Assembly (NCBI GenBank): GCA_052093225.1
Contig: JBQDDG010000006.1
Location: 28,822-92,821, forward strand
Source: JB111 sp052093225
GTDB lineage: Bacteria; Actinomycetota; Actinomycetes; Actinomycetales; Actinomycetaceae
DNA length: 64,000 nt
Direction: 5' to 3'
Shown here piece after piece: positions 41,901 to 49,405 of the stretch (its first letter is position 1; each line of letters opens with the position of its first letter). The notes beneath the pieces are model-generated. The model did no database searches. It worked only from the letters and a program-made list of their open reading frames with translations, and was not told the origin of the DNA. The position numbers and the translations under genes are program-made.

Positions 41901-42743
41901 TCAGGCGATGGCCGGCGGGTCCTGCGGTGGTGGCGTCGTCGCATGCATGCGGGCGAGCTCCTTCTTGCCCACGACGACCGCCGGGAAGGGGAGGGACCGC
42001 AGGCCCCGGTCGACCGCGTCCCGATCGATCGGCCCGCGCGACGCGGCGAGCACCACGTTCCCGTGCCGCCGCCCCTTCCACACCGCCGGGTCGACGACGG
42101 CCACGACCTCCGGGAACACGGCCGTCAGCGCGGACAGCTCCTCGCGGACACGCCGGAGCCCGGGGGAGTCGGTGAGGTTGAGGACGTAGACGCCGCCGGG
42201 GGCCAAAGCCCGCTCGACCGCCTCGGTGAAGCCGACGGTGCGCAGGTGCTCGGGGACCTCGGCGTCGACGAACACGTCGCGCACGAGCACGTCGGCCGAC
42301 CCGGGATAGAGGTGCTCGACGGCGCCGCGGGCCTCGGCGTTGCGGATGCGCAGCGCGGGGGAGCGAGGCAGGTCGAACCATGCGCGCACGAGACGCGCGA
42401 GCTCGGCGTCGAGCTCGACGGCGAGGTGCCGGGACCTCGGCCGGTCGGCGATCAGGGCGCGCGGGAGCGCGCACGCCGCCCCACCCAGGTGGACGAACCT
42501 GCCGGGGCGGGCGTCGTCGTCGCGGGGGAGGACGACGTCGACGATCGCCCGCACGTGCTGCATGTACTCGAACTCGAGGTGGGCGGGGTCCTCGAGGTCG
42601 AGGAACGAGGACTCCGACCCGCCGAGCAGCAGCATCACCCGGGAGGACGAGCCCGGCTCGGGCACGACCTCGGCCACGGTCAGCGAGGTGGGGACGGGGT
42701 GCTCCGGCCAGCGGTCGAACACGGGCGAGCGTCGCGGTGTCAC
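41901..42743 (-). CDS. Spermidine synthase-like protein
   Basis: A 280-residue protein with the class I Rossmann core of the spermidine synthase family: FEYMQHVRAIVDVVLP, HLGGAACALPRALIADRP (cofactor loop), HLAVELDAELARL, ADVLVRDVFVDAEVPEHL and GVYVLNLTDSPGLRRV. The DxxD/Asp pair that binds polyamine is not clearly conserved, so it may not make spermidine; many actinobacterial members are methyltransferase-like of unknown role. GTG 42743 follows TAGCGT at 6 bases (leaderless). Its -10 box overlaps that of dinB on the other strand. Confidence 0.78.
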   Translation of the reverse strand: MTPRRSPVFDRWPEHPVPTSLTVAEVVPEPGSSSRVMLLLGGSESSFLDLEDPAHLEFEYMQHVRAIVDVVLPRDDDARPGRFVHLGGAACALPRALIADRPRSRHLAVELDAELARLVRAWFDLPRSPALRIRNAEARGAVEHLYPGSADVLVRDVFVDAEVPEHLRTVGFTEAVERALAPGGVYVLNLTDSPGLRRVREELSALTAVFPEVVAVVDPAVWKGRRHGNVVLAASRGPIDRDAVDRGLRSLPFPAVVVGKKELARMHATTPPPQDPPAIA

Positions 42744-42765
42744 GGGCTCACGCTAACGTCGAGGC
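42744..42765. promoter_or_regulatory. Overlapping divergent -10 boxes (spermidine-synthase-like gene / dinB)
   Basis: Minus strand TAGCGT occupies 42750-42755 and plus strand TAACGT 42754-42759; they share two bases. Each lies exactly 6 bases before its GTG start. RNA polymerase cannot use both at once. Confidence 0.7.
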
Positions 42766-44070
42766 GTGAGCCGCAAGCCAGTCCGAGCGAGCGGGGCCCC
42801 GCGGCGCGGCCCCACGCCCTACGGGGCGGACGACGCCGGCTGCCATGTCCTGCACGTCGACATGGACGCCTTCTTCGCCGCCGTCGAGGTGCTCGACCGG
42901 CCCGAGCTCGCCGGCCGACCCGTCATCGTCGGCGGGCCCGAGCGGGGAGTGGTCTCGGCGGCCACCTACGAGGCCCGCGCCTTCGGCGTCCGCTCGGCCA
43001 TGCCGATCAACCAGGCCCGCGCCCTGTGCCCGCAGGGGATCTTCCTGCCCGGCCGCCACTCCCGCTACCGCGAGATCTCCCGGGTGGTCATGGGGGTGCT
43101 CGGGTCCGTCACCGACCGGGTCGAGCAGCTGAGCGTCGACGAGGCGTTCCTCGACGTGCGGGGGGCGGTCCGCAGGCTCGGGCCGCCGCTGACCATCGGT
43201 GCCCACGTCCGCGCGCGGGTGCGAGAGGAGACCGGCCTCGCCGCGTCGGTGGGGATCGCGAGCACCAAGCACGTCGCGAAGATCGCCTCCGGCGCCGCCA
43301 AGCCGGACGGCCTCCTGCTCGTCCCCGCGGCGGCCACCCTCGACTTCCTGCACCCGCTGCCGGTCGGCGCGCTCTGGGGCGTGGGGGAGAAGTCCGCGGA
43401 GGTGCTCCGCCGCCACGGCTGGGACACCGTCGGCGACGTCGCGGCCGCCCGGACCTCCGACCTCGAGCGGGCCCTCGGCCGCTCCGCGGGTACCCGCCTG
43501 CACGCCCTCGCGATGGGGGCGGACGCCCGCGAGGTCCGCTCGGAGCGCGCCGCCGAGAAGTCGATCGGCAGCGAGCACACGTTCTTCGACCCCGTGGCGG
43601 ACCGCGACGAGCTCGACCGGGTCCTGCTCGAGCAGTCCCACGCGGCGGCCGCCCGGCTGCGGGCAGCCGGCCTCACATCGTCGACGGTGAGCATCAAGGT
43701 GCGGTTCACGGACTTCACGACGATCACCCGTTCGCGCACCCTCGGCGCCGGCACTTTCCTCGCGCGGGACGTCGCGGCGGCCGCCCGGGACCTGCTGCGG
43801 GCCGTCGACGTGCCCCGGGCCGGGCTCCGGCTGCTCGGGGTGCGGCTCGAGGGTCTCGAGGAGGCCGGCCGGGGCATGCAGCTCGCCCTCGACGACGACC
43901 CCGGGGTCGCGCGCGCCGAGGAGACGCTCGACGCGGTCCGGGAACGGTTCGGGCGCGCGGCGCTGTCCCCGGCCGCGCTGCTGGAACAGCGGACGAGGGG
44001 ACGGGGACGTCGACCCGGTCACGACGGGCCTCCCGCGCGTGACGCAGGAGCCCGGCAGGACCTATCCTGA
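42766..44070 (+). CDS. dinB: DNA polymerase IV (DinB, Y family)
   Basis: A 434-residue translesion polymerase. Catalytic acids: Asp32 (HVDMDAFF) and D125-E126 (LSVDEAFLD). Thumb and little-finger regions are complete (GIASTKHVAKIASGAAKPDG, GVGEKSAEVL, KSIGSEHTF). A basic ~25-residue C-terminal tail follows, without an evident beta-clamp motif of the QLxLF type. GTG 42766 is leaderless (TAACGT). No SOS box is present, consistent with LexA-independent dinB in other actinobacteria. Confidence 0.93.
   Translation: MSRKPVRASGAPRRGPTPYGADDAGCHVLHVDMDAFFAAVEVLDRPELAGRPVIVGGPERGVVSAATYEARAFGVRSAMPINQARALCPQGIFLPGRHSRYREISRVVMGVLGSVTDRVEQLSVDEAFLDVRGAVRRLGPPLTIGAHVRARVREETGLAASVGIASTKHVAKIASGAAKPDGLLLVPAAATLDFLHPLPVGALWGVGEKSAEVLRRHGWDTVGDVAAARTSDLERALGRSAGTRLHALAMGADAREVRSERAAEKSIGSEHTFFDPVADRDELDRVLLEQSHAAAARLRAAGLTSSTVSIKVRFTDFTTITRSRTLGAGTFLARDVAAAARDLLRAVDVPRAGLRLLGVRLEGLEEAGRGMQLALDDDPGVARAEETLDAVRERFGRAALSPAALLEQRTRGRGRRPGHDGPPARDAGARQDLS
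44063..44068 (+). promoter_or_regulatory. -10 box of the DUF3040 gene
   Basis: TATCCT overlaps the first base of the dinB stop codon (44068); transcription would start near 44076, giving a leader of about 57 bases. Confidence 0.45.
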
Positions 44071-44132
44071 GGGCAGCCGCGCTCCACCCGGACGCGGGCA
44101 GACGTCCGACCGGTGCTGAGGAAGGGGGCAGG

Positions 44133-44564
44133 ATGCCACTCTCCGAGTACGAGCAGCGCATGCTCGCCCAGATGGAAGCGCAGCTTCACGCTGACGATCC
44201 GCGCCTCGCGGAGACCCTCGGCGACGCCGCCGGCCCGGACCTCCGCAAGGTCGCGCTCGGCTCGCTCGTCGCCGTCCTCGGCCTCGGCGCCCTCGTCGGA
44301 GGCGTCGCCACCAGCTGGATCTGGCTCGGCGTCCTCGGGTTCGTCGCGATGGTCGGCGGGGTGCTCGTGGCTATGAGTCCCGCCAAGGACGGCGCACGGC
44401 CCCGGAAGTCCTCGCCCGGCGCCGGGCCCGGAGGACGCGGAGGAAGTGGCGGCCAGACCCCTGGCGGTCGCGGTCCGTCGGGTGGCCGCGCCAACAGCGG
44501 CAAGAGCTTCATGGAACGACAGCAGGAGAAGTGGGAGCAGCGCGGCGAGGGCCGCGGAGTCTGA
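44133..44564 (+). CDS. DUF3040 family membrane protein
   Basis: A 143-residue protein of an actinobacterial family of unknown function that usually sits just before the dcw cluster. It begins with the signature MPLSEYEQRMLAQMEAQLHADDPRLA, followed by two membrane segments (about 42-60 and 62-81) and a Gly/Pro/Arg-rich tail ending in a charged helix (SFMERQQEKWEQRG). GGAAGGGGG precedes ATG 44133. It is followed by a terminator hairpin. Confidence 0.88.
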   Translation: MPLSEYEQRMLAQMEAQLHADDPRLAETLGDAAGPDLRKVALGSLVAVLGLGALVGGVATSWIWLGVLGFVAMVGGVLVAMSPAKDGARPRKSSPGAGPGGRGGSGGQTPGGRGPSGGRANSGKSFMERQQEKWEQRGEGRGV

Positions 44565-44609
44565 CCTCCCCGGGACCGGCTCGCAGCAGTCGGTCCCGAC
44601 TCCGAACCG

Positions 44610-44648
44610 ACGGCCCCTGGCCCGCCTCGCGGCGGAACCGGGGGCCGT
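44610..44648 (+). terminator. Terminator after the DUF3040 gene
   Basis: An 11-bp stem (44610-44620 with 44638-44648, one G-T pair) 45 bases after the stop. A weaker 7-bp stem lies just before it. Confidence 0.65.
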
Positions 44649-44747
44649 AGCTGTTCCTGCGTGACGTCGCGGCGCGAGGGGCGTCGGGATCGGTCACGAG
44701 GTCCGTGCGTGCCGCCGGGTCGACGCCGACCCTGAGCGCTCCACCGC

Positions 44748-44984
44748 GCTCCATCGGCCGGGGGGCGGATCGCCCCACGGTGCTCCACGGGCGGTGAGCC
44801 GGGGCGCCCCACCGTGCTCCACCGGTCCTGAGCCGAGGTGCCCCACTGTGCTCCACCGGTCCTGAACCGGCCGATCCACAGCGCTCCACCGGTCCTGAGC
44901 CGAGGTGCCCCACTGTGCTCCACCGGTCCTGATCCGGGCCGCTCCAGCGCGCTCCACCGGGGATCGGCCGGACCGCCCTTCCGG
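44748..44984. repeat. 34-bp tandem repeat array upstream of mraZ
   Basis: Seven contiguous units beginning with GCTCCA at 44748, 44782, 44816, 44850, 44883, 44917 and 44951 (period 34, once 33). Typical unit: GCTCCACCGGTCCTGAGCCG, then AGGTGCCCCACTGT. A weaker half-period of 17 is visible. It fills about a third of the 736-bp gap (44565-45300) between the DUF3040 gene and mraZ. The rest of the gap holds the terminator and, near mraZ, the promoter and MraZ sites; between 44985 and 45230 I see nothing definite. Minus-strand frames read through it only because the repeat lacks stops. Confidence 0.9.
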
Positions 44985-45236
44985 TCGTCCTGACGCCCGG
45001 GCCCGGATTCCCCCACTTCCCTCCCCGCGGTGCACCGATGCTCGCCCCGGGCCGTGGTCCGCGCCGCCGAAACCGCACGGATCCGCGGACCAGACCCGTG
45101 GCCGGCGCTGCCCCGGGTGCGTGGCGCGCCGCCGGGGCCCTCGAGGCGTGCATCTTCCCTCCACCGCCCTCCTCTCAATGAACAGAAGGAATCTGACACG
45201 ACACACGGGTGATGTCGGCCCGATCTGCTATCGCGG

Positions 45237-45271
45237 TGGAGTGAAGTGGAGTAACGTGGGGGTCACGGGAG
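45237..45271 (+). promoter_or_regulatory. MraZ operator (10-bp spaced TGGRG repeats) and mraZ promoter
   Basis: TGGAG at 45237, TGGAG at 45247, TGGGG at 45257 and GGGAG at 45267: four direct repeats with exact 10-bp spacing, the layout of MraZ binding sites. A TAACGT at 45252-45257 could be the -10 box inside the operator, giving autorepression of the dcw operon. Confidence 0.78.
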
Positions 45272-45300
45272 CGGCAGGGCGACGTGAGGGAGGTGCCGCG

Positions 45301-45732
45301 ATGTTTCTCGGCACCTACGAGCCGCGGTTGGACGACAAGGGACGGCTGATCCTCCCCGCCAAGTTCCGGGCCGGGCTCGAGGACGGCCTCGTCCTCACGC
45401 GCGGCCAGGACCGCTGCCTCTTCGCCTTCCCGATCTCCGAGTTCGAGTCCATGCACGAGCGGCTCCGTCAGGCGCCCGTGACCTCCAAGCAGGCCCGCGA
45501 CTACCTGCGCGTCTTCCTCTCGGGCGCCTCGGACGAGGTGCCGGACAAGCAGGGCCGCCTGACGATCCCCCTCAACCTGCGCCGCTACGCCGGACTCGAC
45601 CGCGAGCTCGCGGTCATCGGCGCCGGATCGCGCATCGAGATCTGGGACGCCACCTCGTGGACCGAGTACCTCGCCGCCCAGGAGGAGTCGTTCGCCGACA
45701 CCGCGGAGGAGGTGGTCCCGGGCCTGTTCTGA
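45301..45732 (+). CDS. mraZ: Transcriptional regulator MraZ
   Basis: A 143-residue DNA-binding protein with two swapped-hairpin AbrB/MraZ domains, each with the DxxxR motif (DDKGR and DKQGR). It forms ring oligomers that bind direct repeats before the dcw operon and repress it. It starts MFLGTYEPRLDDKGRLILPAKFR as usual; GGGAGG lies upstream. First gene of the division and cell wall cluster; separated from rsmH by an unusually long 306-bp gap. Confidence 0.96.
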   Translation: MFLGTYEPRLDDKGRLILPAKFRAGLEDGLVLTRGQDRCLFAFPISEFESMHERLRQAPVTSKQARDYLRVFLSGASDEVPDKQGRLTIPLNLRRYAGLDRELAVIGAGSRIEIWDATSWTEYLAAQEESFADTAEEVVPGLF

Positions 45733-45841
45733 CCGGCCCGACCACCCTGCAGCACCACCGCACGCCCGCCCCTGGTCCGTACATCTGAACAGCTCGACGA
45801 CACGCAGCACCGGCCCTCGCCCCGCGAGGTCTCCCACCACA

Positions 45842-46020
45842 CCGACGCACTTCCCCGGCGCCGGTGTCCCCGCTCCGACGCACTTCCCCGGCGCCGGAAG
45901 CGGAGGTGGGAGTCCTGGCGGTACGAGCCGGATCGCACCCCGGGGTCGTGCCGCCTACCACGTGGCCCCACCAGCACGACCCTGCACCACGTCCATGCCC
46001 CACAGCCCTGCACCACGTCC
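45842..46020. repeat. Direct repeats in the mraZ-rsmH gap
   Basis: The 306-bp gap 45733-46038 has two repeat pairs: 23 identical bases at 45842-45864 and 45875-45897 (33 bp apart), and 15 identical bases at 45980-45994 and 46006-46020 (26 bp apart). Actinobacteria are known to carry an mraW leader RNA motif at this place, but I cannot confirm it by eye. No gene is seen in the gap. Confidence 0.75.
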
Positions 46021-46038
46021 CCACGAGAGGAGGACCGG

Positions 46039-47181
46039 ATGACCACCACGCCCGAGCCGGACGCCACCGCGACCGACGGGTCGCCCGCGCACCACACGTC
46101 GCACGCGGCCGACGCCGCGACCGACGCTTGGCCCGCGACGCCCGAGCGCCACCTGCCGGTCCTGCTCTCCCGCTGCCTCGACCTCCTGGCCCCCGCGCTC
46201 GAGACGCCGGGGGCCGTCCTCGTGGACGCGACCCTCGGTCTCGGCGGCCACACCGAGGGGGCGCTCGCGAGGTTCCCCGACCTGCGGGTCATCGGCATCG
46301 ACCGGGACACGGAGGCGCACGCGCTCGCCGCCGAGCGGCTCGCCCCCTACGCGGACCGCTTCACCGGCGTCCACGCCACCTACGACGAGATCGACGAGGT
46401 GGTCGCCGAGCACGCGGGCGGAGCCGTCGCCGGCGTCCTCATGGACCTCGGCGTCTCCTCGCTCCAGCTCGACGAGGCCCCGCGCGGCTTCTCCTACGCG
46501 CACGACGCCCCGCTCGACATGCGGATGGACACCAGCGACGGCCCCACCGCGGCCGACCTGCTCGCCACCCTCGACGCGCGCGAGCTGCGCCGGGTGCTGC
46601 GCGAGTACGGCGAGGAGAAGTTCGCCGGCCGGATCGCCGACGAGATCGTCCGGCGCCGGGGGACGGACCCGCTGCGCACGACGGCGGACCTCGTCGACGT
46701 CATCGACGTCGCCATGCCGGCCGCCGGCCGCCGCACCGGAGGCAACCCCGCCAAGCGCACGTTCCAGGCGCTGCGGATCGCCGTCAACGCCGAGCTTGAC
46801 ATCCTCACCCGGGCCCTGCCCCGCGCCGTCGAGGCCCTGGCCACCGGCGGCCGGATCGTCGTCGAGTCCTACCAGTCCCTCGAGGACCGCCTCGTCAAGG
46901 CGGAGCTCGCCCGCGGCGCCGTCACCTCCGCACCGCCCGACATGCCCGTCGTCCCGGAGACGCACCAGCCCTACCTCCGCCTGCTCACCCGGGGCGCCGA
47001 GGGCGCCGACGAGGCCGAGCTCGCCGCCAACCCCCGGGCGCGCGCCGTCCGGCTCCGTGCGGCCGAACGGCTACGCCCGACGCCGACCCACCTCGCCCGC
47101 GCAGGACGCCGGGCAGCCACGACCGACCGCACGACGACGACCCGACGCGCGGCCCACGTGCACCCGAGGAGCACCCGATGA
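46039..47181 (+). CDS. rsmH: 16S rRNA (cytosine1402-N4)-methyltransferase RsmH (MraW)
   Basis: A 380-residue SAM-dependent enzyme methylating N4 of C1402 in the 30S P site. Motifs: HLPVLLSRCLDLL, VDATLGLGGHTEGAL (SAM loop), GIDRDTEA, GVLMDLGVSSLQLDEAPRGFSY, LDMRMD and AKRTFQALRIAVNAEL. An extra ~35 residues at the N-terminus and a basic Thr/Arg tail (about 340-380) are lineage-specific. AGGAGG precedes ATG 46039. It overlaps ftsL by four bases. Confidence 0.96.
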   Translation: MTTTPEPDATATDGSPAHHTSHAADAATDAWPATPERHLPVLLSRCLDLLAPALETPGAVLVDATLGLGGHTEGALARFPDLRVIGIDRDTEAHALAAERLAPYADRFTGVHATYDEIDEVVAEHAGGAVAGVLMDLGVSSLQLDEAPRGFSYAHDAPLDMRMDTSDGPTAADLLATLDARELRRVLREYGEEKFAGRIADEIVRRRGTDPLRTTADLVDVIDVAMPAAGRRTGGNPAKRTFQALRIAVNAELDILTRALPRAVEALATGGRIVVESYQSLEDRLVKAELARGAVTSAPPDMPVVPETHQPYLRLLTRGAEGADEAELAANPRARAVRLRAAERLRPTPTHLARAGRRAATTDRTTTTRRAAHVHPRSTR

Positions 47182-47606
47182 GCGCCCAGCCACTGAACGA
47201 GCCGGCGCGCGCACCGCGCCGCGGTACGCCCGGTGCGCCCTCCGCCTCCCCGAACCGCCGTGGGCGGCCGCGCCTCACCGTCGTCCCGAGCCCGGTACCG
47301 GGGCGGTCCCGTGCCCCGTTCGTGGCGGTGCTCGCGCTCATCCTCCTCGCGGCGCTCGCCACGGTCCTCGTCCTCAACATCCGGATGGCCGAGGCCTCCT
47401 ACGCCATGCACGACCGCCAGATGGAGCTCGCCCTCGTGGAGGAGTCCGTCGACGCCCTGCAGATCGAGCTCGACGCCGCCGGAGCCCCGTCGGTGCTCGA
47501 GGAGCGCGCGGTCGAGCTCGGCATGACCCGTCCGCCGACCACCTACTTCATCGAGCTCGAGTCCGGTGAGATCACCGGGGGCCCGAGCGAGGAGGAGACC
47601 CGCTGA
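47178..47606 (+). CDS. ftsL: Cell division protein FtsL
   Basis: A 142-residue bitopic divisome protein: basic/Pro-rich cytoplasmic tail (1-45), one membrane segment (about 46-67), then a coiled-coil-prone extracellular part (ASYAMHDRQMELALVEESVDALQIELDAA). FtsL has little sequence conservation; the call rests on size, topology and its place between rsmH and pbpB. ATGA overlap with rsmH and a one-base overlap with pbpB. Confidence 0.85.
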   Translation: MSAQPLNEPARAPRRGTPGAPSASPNRRGRPRLTVVPSPVPGRSRAPFVAVLALILLAALATVLVLNIRMAEASYAMHDRQMELALVEESVDALQIELDAAGAPSVLEERAVELGMTRPPTTYFIELESGEITGGPSEEETR

Positions 47607-49405
47607 TGGCACGATCCCCGCTGGTGACCACCGCACCCCGAGACTGGGTCCGCCGGACCCGGCTGCTCCTCGTGGTGCTCCTGGCGATCCTCCTCGTCGT
47701 GGCCGGGCGTCTCATCTGGGTCCAGGCGCTCGAGGGCCCCCAGCTCGCCGCCGACGCGCGGGACAACCGCATCCGGACCTACGAGATCCAGGCCCGGCGC
47801 GGCCAGATCGTCGACGCGAACGGCGACGTGCTCGCCACGTCCGTCCAGACCTACAACATCGGCGTCAACCAGCAGCTGATCACCGGGTACGAGGCGCGCG
47901 ACGAGGACGGCGAGGTCGTCGGCACCGGCATCTCGGCCGCCGCCGAGCGGCTCGCGCCGATCCTCGACCAGGACCCCGCCGAGCTCGGCGCCGCCATGGT
48001 GGGCGACTCGACGTTCGCCTACATCGCCACGGACGTCACCCCGGCCCAGTGGCGGCAGATCCGCGAGCTCGGGATCATTGGCATCGAGCCCGAGGCCACC
48101 GTCGACCGGCTCTACCCCAACGGCACGACCGGCGGGAACATCACCGGCTTCGTCGGCCGCGACGGCGTCGGGCTCGCCGGGCTCGAGCAGTCCTACGAGG
48201 AGGTCCTCGCCGGCACCCCCGGGTCCACCACCGTGGAGATCGGGCGCGACGGCCAGGTCATCCCCGGCGCCACCCGCGAGGACGTGCCCGCGGTCCAGGG
48301 CCGCGACGTCCAGACCACGATCGACCGCAACCTCCAGTACGAGTGCCAGCAGGCCATCGACGAGGCCGTCGAGCGCCACGGCGCCGAGTGGGGCGCGGTC
48401 GTCATCGAGGAGATCGGCACCGGCCGGATCCTCGCGCTGTGCGACAACAACACCGTCGACCCCGGCAACTACCAGGAGTGGGACGCCGAGGACCGCGGCT
48501 CGCGCGCAGTCACCACGCCGTACATGCCGGGCTCGACCGGCAAGGTCCCAACCTTCGCGACGGCGCTCGACGCCGGTGGGGTCGAGGTCGACGACGAGTG
48601 GCTGACGCCGGACACGATCACCATGCCGAACGGCCAGGAGTTCCGGGACAACGACTCGCACGCCCCGATCACCCTGACGACGGCCGGCGTCCTTGCCCGC
48701 TCCTACAACACCGGGCTCGTCCAGATCGGTGACACCGTCCCCGCGGACGTCCGCTACGACTACCTCCAGCGGTTCGGCCTCGGCCAGCGCACCGGGATCG
48801 AGCTGCCCGGCGAGTCGCCCGGCATCCTCGCCCCCTACGAGGAGTGGGACAACCGGCAGCAGTACACGTCGATGTTCGGCCAGGGGCTCGCGCTCACGCT
48901 CGTGCAGTCCACCTCGACCGCCGCCACGATCGGCAACGGCGGCGTCCGGGTCGACCCGCACGTCGTCGACGCCGTCGAGGAGGTCGACGGGTCGATGACG
49001 CCGACCCCGCTGCTCGACGGGCAGCGCGTGGTCTCCGAGGAGAGCGCGGCGGACACGCTCGCGATGATGGAGGGCGCCGTCTCCACCGAGGGCACCGCGC
49101 AGCTCGCCGCCGTCGACGGCTACCGGGTGGCTGGCAAGACCGGCACCGCCCAGGTGCCCGACGGCCACGGCGGCCTCACCGACCGGGTCGGCACCTTCAT
49201 CGGCGTCCTGCCCGCGGACGACCCGGAGGTCGCCATCGGCGTGGTCATGTACAACGCGAACGGCGCCTCGTACGGTTCCCGCGTGGCCGCACCCGTCTTC
49301 TCCGACATCGGGGCCTTCACGATGTCCCACCTCGGCGTCGCTCCCTCGACCGAGCCCGCACCGTACCTGCCGCTGGAGCCCGGGGTGGAGTGGGGTCCCC
49401 AGTGA
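47606..49405 (+). CDS. pbpB: Septal peptidoglycan transpeptidase (class B PBP, FtsI/PbpB)
   Basis: A 599-residue crosslinking enzyme of the septum, working with FtsW. Membrane anchor about 18-38, pedestal domain (about 50-230; RRGQIVDANGDVLATS), then the penicillin-binding domain with S310-T-G-K313 (active Ser), S366-Y-N368 and K511-T-G513. GQGLALTLVQSTSTAATIGNGG is typical. No PASTA domains. One-base overlap (TGATG) with ftsL and GTGA overlap with murE. Confidence 0.95.
   Translation: MARSPLVTTAPRDWVRRTRLLLVVLLAILLVVAGRLIWVQALEGPQLAADARDNRIRTYEIQARRGQIVDANGDVLATSVQTYNIGVNQQLITGYEARDEDGEVVGTGISAAAERLAPILDQDPAELGAAMVGDSTFAYIATDVTPAQWRQIRELGIIGIEPEATVDRLYPNGTTGGNITGFVGRDGVGLAGLEQSYEEVLAGTPGSTTVEIGRDGQVIPGATREDVPAVQGRDVQTTIDRNLQYECQQAIDEAVERHGAEWGAVVIEEIGTGRILALCDNNTVDPGNYQEWDAEDRGSRAVTTPYMPGSTGKVPTFATALDAGGVEVDDEWLTPDTITMPNGQEFRDNDSHAPITLTTAGVLARSYNTGLVQIGDTVPADVRYDYLQRFGLGQRTGIELPGESPGILAPYEEWDNRQQYTSMFGQGLALTLVQSTSTAATIGNGGVRVDPHVVDAVEEVDGSMTPTPLLDGQRVVSEESAADTLAMMEGAVSTEGTAQLAAVDGYRVAGKTGTAQVPDGHGGLTDRVGTFIGVLPADDPEVAIGVVMYNANGASYGSRVAAPVFSDIGAFTMSHLGVAPSTEPAPYLPLEPGVEWGPQ

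Noticed and set aside
42721..42766. SOS box upstream of dinB
   Set aside because: No GAAC-N4-GTTC pattern is present; the gap is only 22 bp and is filled by the two -10 boxes.
44748..44984. Possible CRISPR array
   Set aside because: Units are directly adjacent with no unique spacers, and no cas genes are nearby.
44186..45206. Long minus-strand open frames upstream of mraZ
   Set aside because: They are open because the 34-bp repeat and G+C-rich flanks lack stops; the products are repetitive Gly/Arg/Trp peptides with no family match and they run antisense through the DUF3040 gene or the repeat.
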